In this document: piece after piece, positions 59,525 to 64,000 of the stretch | Layout: every line of letters starts with the position of its first letter | Position numbering within the stretch: the first letter of the stretch is position 1 | Source of the DNA: Phytophthora hibernalis | Lineage: Eukaryota; Oomycota; Peronosporomycetes; Peronosporales; Peronosporaceae | Assembly: GCA_012656075.1 (NCBI GenBank) | Contig: JAAKBF010000233.1 | Span: forward strand, 1 to 64,000 | Length of the DNA: 64,000 nt | Direction of reading: 5' to 3' | Position numbers and translations under genes: made by a program | Notes under the pieces: generated by a model | Told to the model about the DNA's origin: nothing | The model's database searches: none | What the model saw: only the letters and a program-made list of their open reading frames with translations

Positions 59525-62220
59525 ATGGCGACGCCCAAGCGCCGCCAGAGCATCGAGGTGTTCCGTCTGCGGCTGCGTGAGACGATGAACGAGGGCGGCG
59601 ACGACGGCGAGAGCGTCACGAGCAGCAGCATGCGCAGTCTGCCGAGTCTCCCGGAGCAGGAGCCGCTCAGACCCGACCCGAAGCCCAAACTGATACGCGC
59701 GCAGTCCGCCAGCAGAGTGCAGAGCAAGCGCCGCATCCGCGTAGACGTCAACATCGACGAGGACAGCGACGAGGAGTTCGCGGCCGGCCAGGAGATCAAG
59801 ATCGACGATGACAGCGACGGGGACGAGGAGATCGATGGCCGTGAACCGAGTGAGCGCCACAGACCGTGTCTAGTCACGGCGTCCTCTTCAGGAGGAGACA
59901 GTAGCACAAGGACGATGCGCTGCAGCTTGGACGCTGCAGAAACTCCAGCAATTGAGGCGGTGGACGAGAACGTTGCGACTTCAGAGCAGCACGAGACGCT
60001 GACACCGGAACTTTGGAGCCGGTGGCAGTGCAGACGCGGTCGAAGTCGGCGTCCGTGGCAAGTGACAGCATCCGCGAGTCGCGGCGTGTGGTGCTGGTGA
60101 CCAGGCCGAGCCAACGGTACGCTCCCTTTTGGTAGTTTAAGGGATTTCTGGGTCTAACGGACAGGATGACTGTGTCTGTGCAGTGATATTGAAATGTGGA
60201 CGGAGCGCGCCACCAGCACCATGGTCAAGTCCACGGGTAGCAATGCAAGACCCACACCTACGAGTGCACAGAGTCGGCGGTGGGTGCTCGAGTACAAGCC
60301 CGTGGTTCGACACTCTGGCTGGCTGATCAAGCGCGGCCATGGGCTGAGGAATTTCAAGCGCCGGTTGTTCTGCATTGTGGACAATGAGCTTATTTATCAC
60401 GACACACATGATGCCACCGAGGTGCGTGGCCGATTGGACCTTACTCGGAGGAGCTCGGTGCAGTGCATGTTGCACAGCGGATTCAAGTTCGCACAGGGCA
60501 ACTACAGCATGGTGTTGTACGCCATGGATAACCACGACCGCGACGTATGGATCCGCAAATTGCAGGAGCATAACGTGCAACTGTTGCCTGAAGGTGCCAA
60601 GACTGCTAAACTTATCAAGCAACACAGCGATAATGCTGATAAAGGTGGCCCCACCCTCTTCTCCGGCTGGCTGCGCAAGCGTGGTCGGATGGTAAAATCA
60701 ACGAAGCGCCGCTGGTTCGAGCTCTCGAACGGAACGCTTTCGTACTTCGCTCACCCGCAGGGCGGCTCACGGAAAGGCTCTATTGACGTCTCCCATGCGC
60801 GGGTATCCTCTGTAGACACCCTGAAAACGGGTGAGAGACACAGTTTCCAGATCTGTACGCCCAGTCGCAACCTGTTCCTGCATGCTGATAGTCAAGAAGA
60901 GCGATCGCTTTGGCTGGCTGCCCTCGCTTCAGTTGGCGAAGGAAGCACCAACACATTGGCAATGCAGTCCGGTGCGACACCATCCAAGCCTGATGCAAAC
61001 GATTTTGCCATGCCTACTAGCGCATCGGAGATTGGCCGAATGTGCAAGTGCGGCGCGATGGACGAAGGCGGCGCGGCTATTGACGGTATTTGCCGTCGCT
61101 GCATGTCCTCGTTCATTTCTAATACGGAGGACGCGATGGTCGACGTGGCACGTGAAGTACAACTACTGCTGTCCTCTCCGTACTCCCCTGAGGGCTGCAC
61201 ATCTGCGGCATTCCTGAAGGAGCACGCTGGCCGTCTGGTTTCAAACGCGACGGTGCGGGAGTTTATGACAGGGCTGTCCGACTACTTGGTCCATACCCGC
61301 TTGAAGCAGCTCCTGATGCTTGCAGGCGTTGCACAACCTGACATTTCGGACAGTGACTCGGACGATGATGGAGTTAAAGGGAACGTGAACGCTAATGCGG
61401 CCCGCCCGCAAGATGCTGCTGTGATCAGTGAGATCACCAACAACATTCAGACGATCGTGCACGAACAGATCGAAGAGCGAGTATTCTTTCCGCTCTATCG
61501 CACGTTATTGACTAATGTGCGCGCTCAAACTCGAGAGGATGCAAAGGTGCTGAAGGGCAAGATTGAGATCTTGCGCAGCAAGTCTCAGGCGTTCTTCGGC
61601 ATCGGCCCCGACAGCGTGTCGTCCTCAAAGTGGTTCTCCGCATGTGCTAAACTGCGAGAGGTGGACAAGGTTAGTCTTCCGTACATGAAGCGCGCACAGT
61701 TGCTGGCAGCCTGCAAGGAGATTTATGCCATTTTCCACACCGAGCACCCAACGCAGGCGCCCATGAGCGCCGATTCGTTCATCCCTGCTTTCATCTACGT
61801 GCTGATTCACTCGCATCTACGCGATCCCGTGGCGCTCAAGGAGTTGATCACGTTTTTCGATTCGGGCAGCCAGCAGGGGAAATTGCGTATTTCGTGACGT
61901 GTCTGGAGATTGCGCTTGAGTACATCCGATCGCTGCTGACGGCGTGCACCGTAGTGTTGTCATCGTCCCGTAAGCTCGGCATCGAGTTCTCCAAGCATCC
62001 TGACGCCGACGTGGTGGTTGTTCATCGACTCGTTCCGGGCGAGCAGGCCCAGCAGAGCGGCGCAATCAACGCCGGTGATGTGCTTGTCGCCGTGAACGGA
62101 CTGCCCGTGTACGAGATGGAGCTGGCCGACGTCGTGAAGCTCTGGCGCGGCGTGGACGGTGAGGCCGAGTTCTGTTTTCTGCCCATGAACGAGTATCTGC
62201 GCAAGTACGGCACGTCTTGA
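59525..62220 (+). CDS. PH-PH-VPS9-PDZ protein, probable Rab5-family GEF
   Basis: About 876 residues from MATPKRRQSIEVF. Intron 60117-60183 joins in phase (RPSQ-R-DIEMWTERA). The N-terminus is charged and disordered. PH1 (about 238-330) begins HSGWLIKRGHGLRNFKRR, and PH2 (about 352-455) begins FSGWLRKRGRMVKSTKRRW. A four-cysteine knuckle CKC(X13)CRRC follows near 490. The helical VPS9 region (about 515-755) contains ERVFFPLYRTLL and the signature MSADSFIPAFIYVLIHSHL. A PDZ domain (about 790-865) runs from RKLGIEFSKHP through INAGDVLVAVNGLPV. VPS9 domains exchange nucleotide on Rab5/Rab21-type GTPases on early endosomes; the PH domains suggest phosphoinositide targeting. Single lost bases are inferred near 60010 (PETLEPV) and 61875 (QQGEIAYFVTC). 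Confidence 0.87.
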
Positions 62221-62674
62221 GCTGGTGATTTTGTTATTCCGAGGCAGTTGTTAGTTGTTGCTGCCACCTCGAGCGCCGATAGTAGGCGAGCGAGTGCATA
62301 TTCGTCGTTGACGTTGTGTCGTTTTACTGTTCGTAATCCAGATTGATCACGAGAAACCTTGAAGTTGTTGAAGTTGTTTTTGTGTTCGGTCATGAAGAGA
62401 ACAGGTAATACACTGTAGTACAATGCACAAGTAGTGCTGGATGGCATCACCTCCTTTTCAATCACAGCTTCACTGCTCAGACACCGTCTCTAAAGATACA
62501 GGCGAAATATCTAAGTCATCAGGAGGTGAAGATGAATACACCAGGTGGCAAAATGCCAAGTATGACCAGCCCCATCCTCTGCCGGATACTTCTCGTACCT
62601 CTACATGCGTGAGCATATTGCACCACCTTGACCTGTGTACACCAGCATAACTCAAAGAGAGGCGAAACACTGCA

Positions 62675-63912
62675 ATGCGGGGCTCGAGCGACTTCCTCCG
62701 CGTCAAGAACCTGTGGCAGACGCGCATCGGGCGCTCGCAAAGCCGAGAAAACGCAGCTCAAGACACCACCACCACAGCCTCAGAGCGCGACTATCGCGAG
62801 TCCATCCTTGAAAACGAGGTGCAATCCCAGACGCCTCACACGCCGGCCATCGATGCAGACTTCCACAAATACTCAATGGAGTATGACCCACAGATCACCA
62901 AACCAGCAGCAAACGAAGAGGTGACGCCTGTATCACCAGCCTCGTCGTCTTCCACCTCAGCATCAACGGAGTCGCCATCGCCATCGCCTGAGAAAGCCAC
63001 TGCGAACCCCGTTACGTCCATGTTCAGGACGTTCTCGGACGTGTGCGTCTTCCCGAGTATCATGAGCAAACCTCCTCCTGCTCCTACGACGTCTTCGTCA
63101 GTATCATCAACGCTGCTGTCTTTTGCACCGACCCCGTGGAGAACCACCCGTTCGTCTTCAGACTGCTCCAGCTCGTCCTTTTCATTCGCGTCGGTGAGTT
63201 TATCATCGGCACTCTCACCTCGTGAGGCTGCCGAGAACGCCATCAACAATGTCCACAACGTGAGCTCTCGGTGTCGAACTGCAGTGTCCAGCGCCATCTC
63301 TCGGGAAGTCCGTACGGTGAATTGGTTGTCGTTGACGTCCTGGAAGCCCGCGGCCTCGCACTCGACCGGGACGAAAGTGGCGACGATCTTCCGTTCGCCG
63401 TCACGATGCAGCTCGGTCGATTGAGTCGCAAGACTAGGCCTGTGGACCGTGACAACTGTATGGTGAGCGAACGCTTTGTCTTCTGGTTGGCATCTTCGCC
63501 CACCATTGACCAGCGCACGCTCGACATCTTCGTGTATGGAAATGACCAGCGAGACCTTGGAGAAGTGCATCTGAGCCTGGCCATGCCTGTGAACGAGGCG
63601 TTTGCAGACTGGTACCCGCTGGTTCGCAGAGCTGACGGTCTGAAGCACGGTTCGGTGCGAGTGGCAATGCGACGATTTGTGCTCACATCGTCGCCGATGC
63701 TTGAAGCCGGCAAGACGCTGGGCGAACGAGAAGGCTGTCTGTGCTTCAGTGACAGCAAACGCTACGGAGAACTTCTGCCTGAGCTGTGGAGCTGCTTTCC
63801 CTGTGCTGAGCCGGAAGTGACCGAGTCTTTGATGAGCCCAAAGGAGGAGGATATTAGTAGCAAGCTCGGGCGCTTGATCGACTTCGAACAAGTCCAGCGA
63901 GACGTTTTCTGA
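62675..63912 (+). CDS. C2-domain protein
   Basis: Starts MRGSSDFLRVKNLWQTRIG in the same orientation as, and 455 bp after, the VPS9 gene. About 380 residues. The N-terminal 120 are Ser/Thr/Pro-rich. Then comes a segment, YHEQTSSCSYDVFVSIINAA, that I do not recognise. The C-terminal part from GELVVVDVLEARGLALDRD through RTLDIFVYGNDQRDLGEVHL and WYPLVRRAD has the strand order of a C2 membrane-binding domain, although a full set of calcium-ligand aspartates is not evident. A probable intron starts at GTGAGT (63192) and ends at CTGCAG (63277). Single lost bases near 63040 and 63300 are needed to keep frame. The 3' end is EQVQRDVF. Confidence 0.68.
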
Positions 63913-64000
63913 TCCAGTATCCCGTGGTGCTGTAGGTCGATCGTAGACCCACCATTTTATTCAAATAAGCAAGTGACGTTCATCGTGACAATATCTTGTT

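Noticed and set aside
29049..63912. Treating each frame-shifted conserved gene as a pseudogene
   Set aside because: The shifts are isolated 1-2 base losses in homopolymer or dinucleotide contexts, with no stops or decay elsewhere, and affect essential genes. Sequence error is the simpler reading.

Overview
The window looks like nuclear DNA of an oomycete, most likely Phytophthora or a close relative. Three things suggest this. The right half is a compact run of GC-rich housekeeping genes with rare introns of about 55-96 bp carrying GT..AG ends. One gene is a myosin-ankyrin-FYVE fusion, a type of architecture known from oomycetes. Some genes are preceded by oomycete-like initiator sequences. 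Species cannot be assigned from the sequence alone.

Layout. (1) 1-18202 is a head-to-tail tandem array of 32 full units plus one partial, diverged unit. Units fall into two size classes, about 545 bp and about 590 bp; the longer class carries an internal 45-bp tandem duplication. (2) 18203-29048 is gene-poor, AT-richer, accessory DNA. It holds a broken, intron-containing pogo/CENP-B-like DDE transposase with another inverted-repeat element nested in its apparent 2-kb intron, an 821-bp TIR element with TA target duplications, a decayed zinc alcohol dehydrogenase, and a 1671-bp element flanked by TTAA with piggyBac-like ends. (3) 29049-63912 is gene-dense: a CTFxPKIN-repeat protein, a PP4-like phosphatase, an LRR protein, a CDKAL1-type tRNA methylthiotransferase, ubiquitin-activating enzyme E1, the myosin, a PX protein, an SPKK-repeat membrane protein, a MAP-kinase-phosphatase-like DSP with a gelsolin-like tail, a PNRC/Edc1-like decapping cofactor, palmitoyl-protein thioesterase, a divergent cyclophilin, isocitrate lyase, a PH-PH-VPS9-PDZ Rab GEF and a C2 protein. 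Many neighbours are divergent or convergent with tiny spacers, in one case 1 bp.

Reading-frame quality. Nearly every long conserved gene is interrupted by one or two shifts explained by 1- or 2-base losses in short homopolymers or GC/TG dinucleotide runs. Because this affects unrelated essential genes, I read it as a systematic deletion error of the assembly, and I annotate these as single genes. CDS spans below therefore cover several frames and include introns.

Functional theme (inference). Several gene-dense proteins are predicted to act on endosomal or phosphoinositide membranes (FYVE myosin, PX, PH/VPS9, C2) or in the lysosome (PPT1). The rest are general metabolism and signalling. No tRNA, rRNA, CRISPR array or recognisable RXLR/CRN effector was seen.
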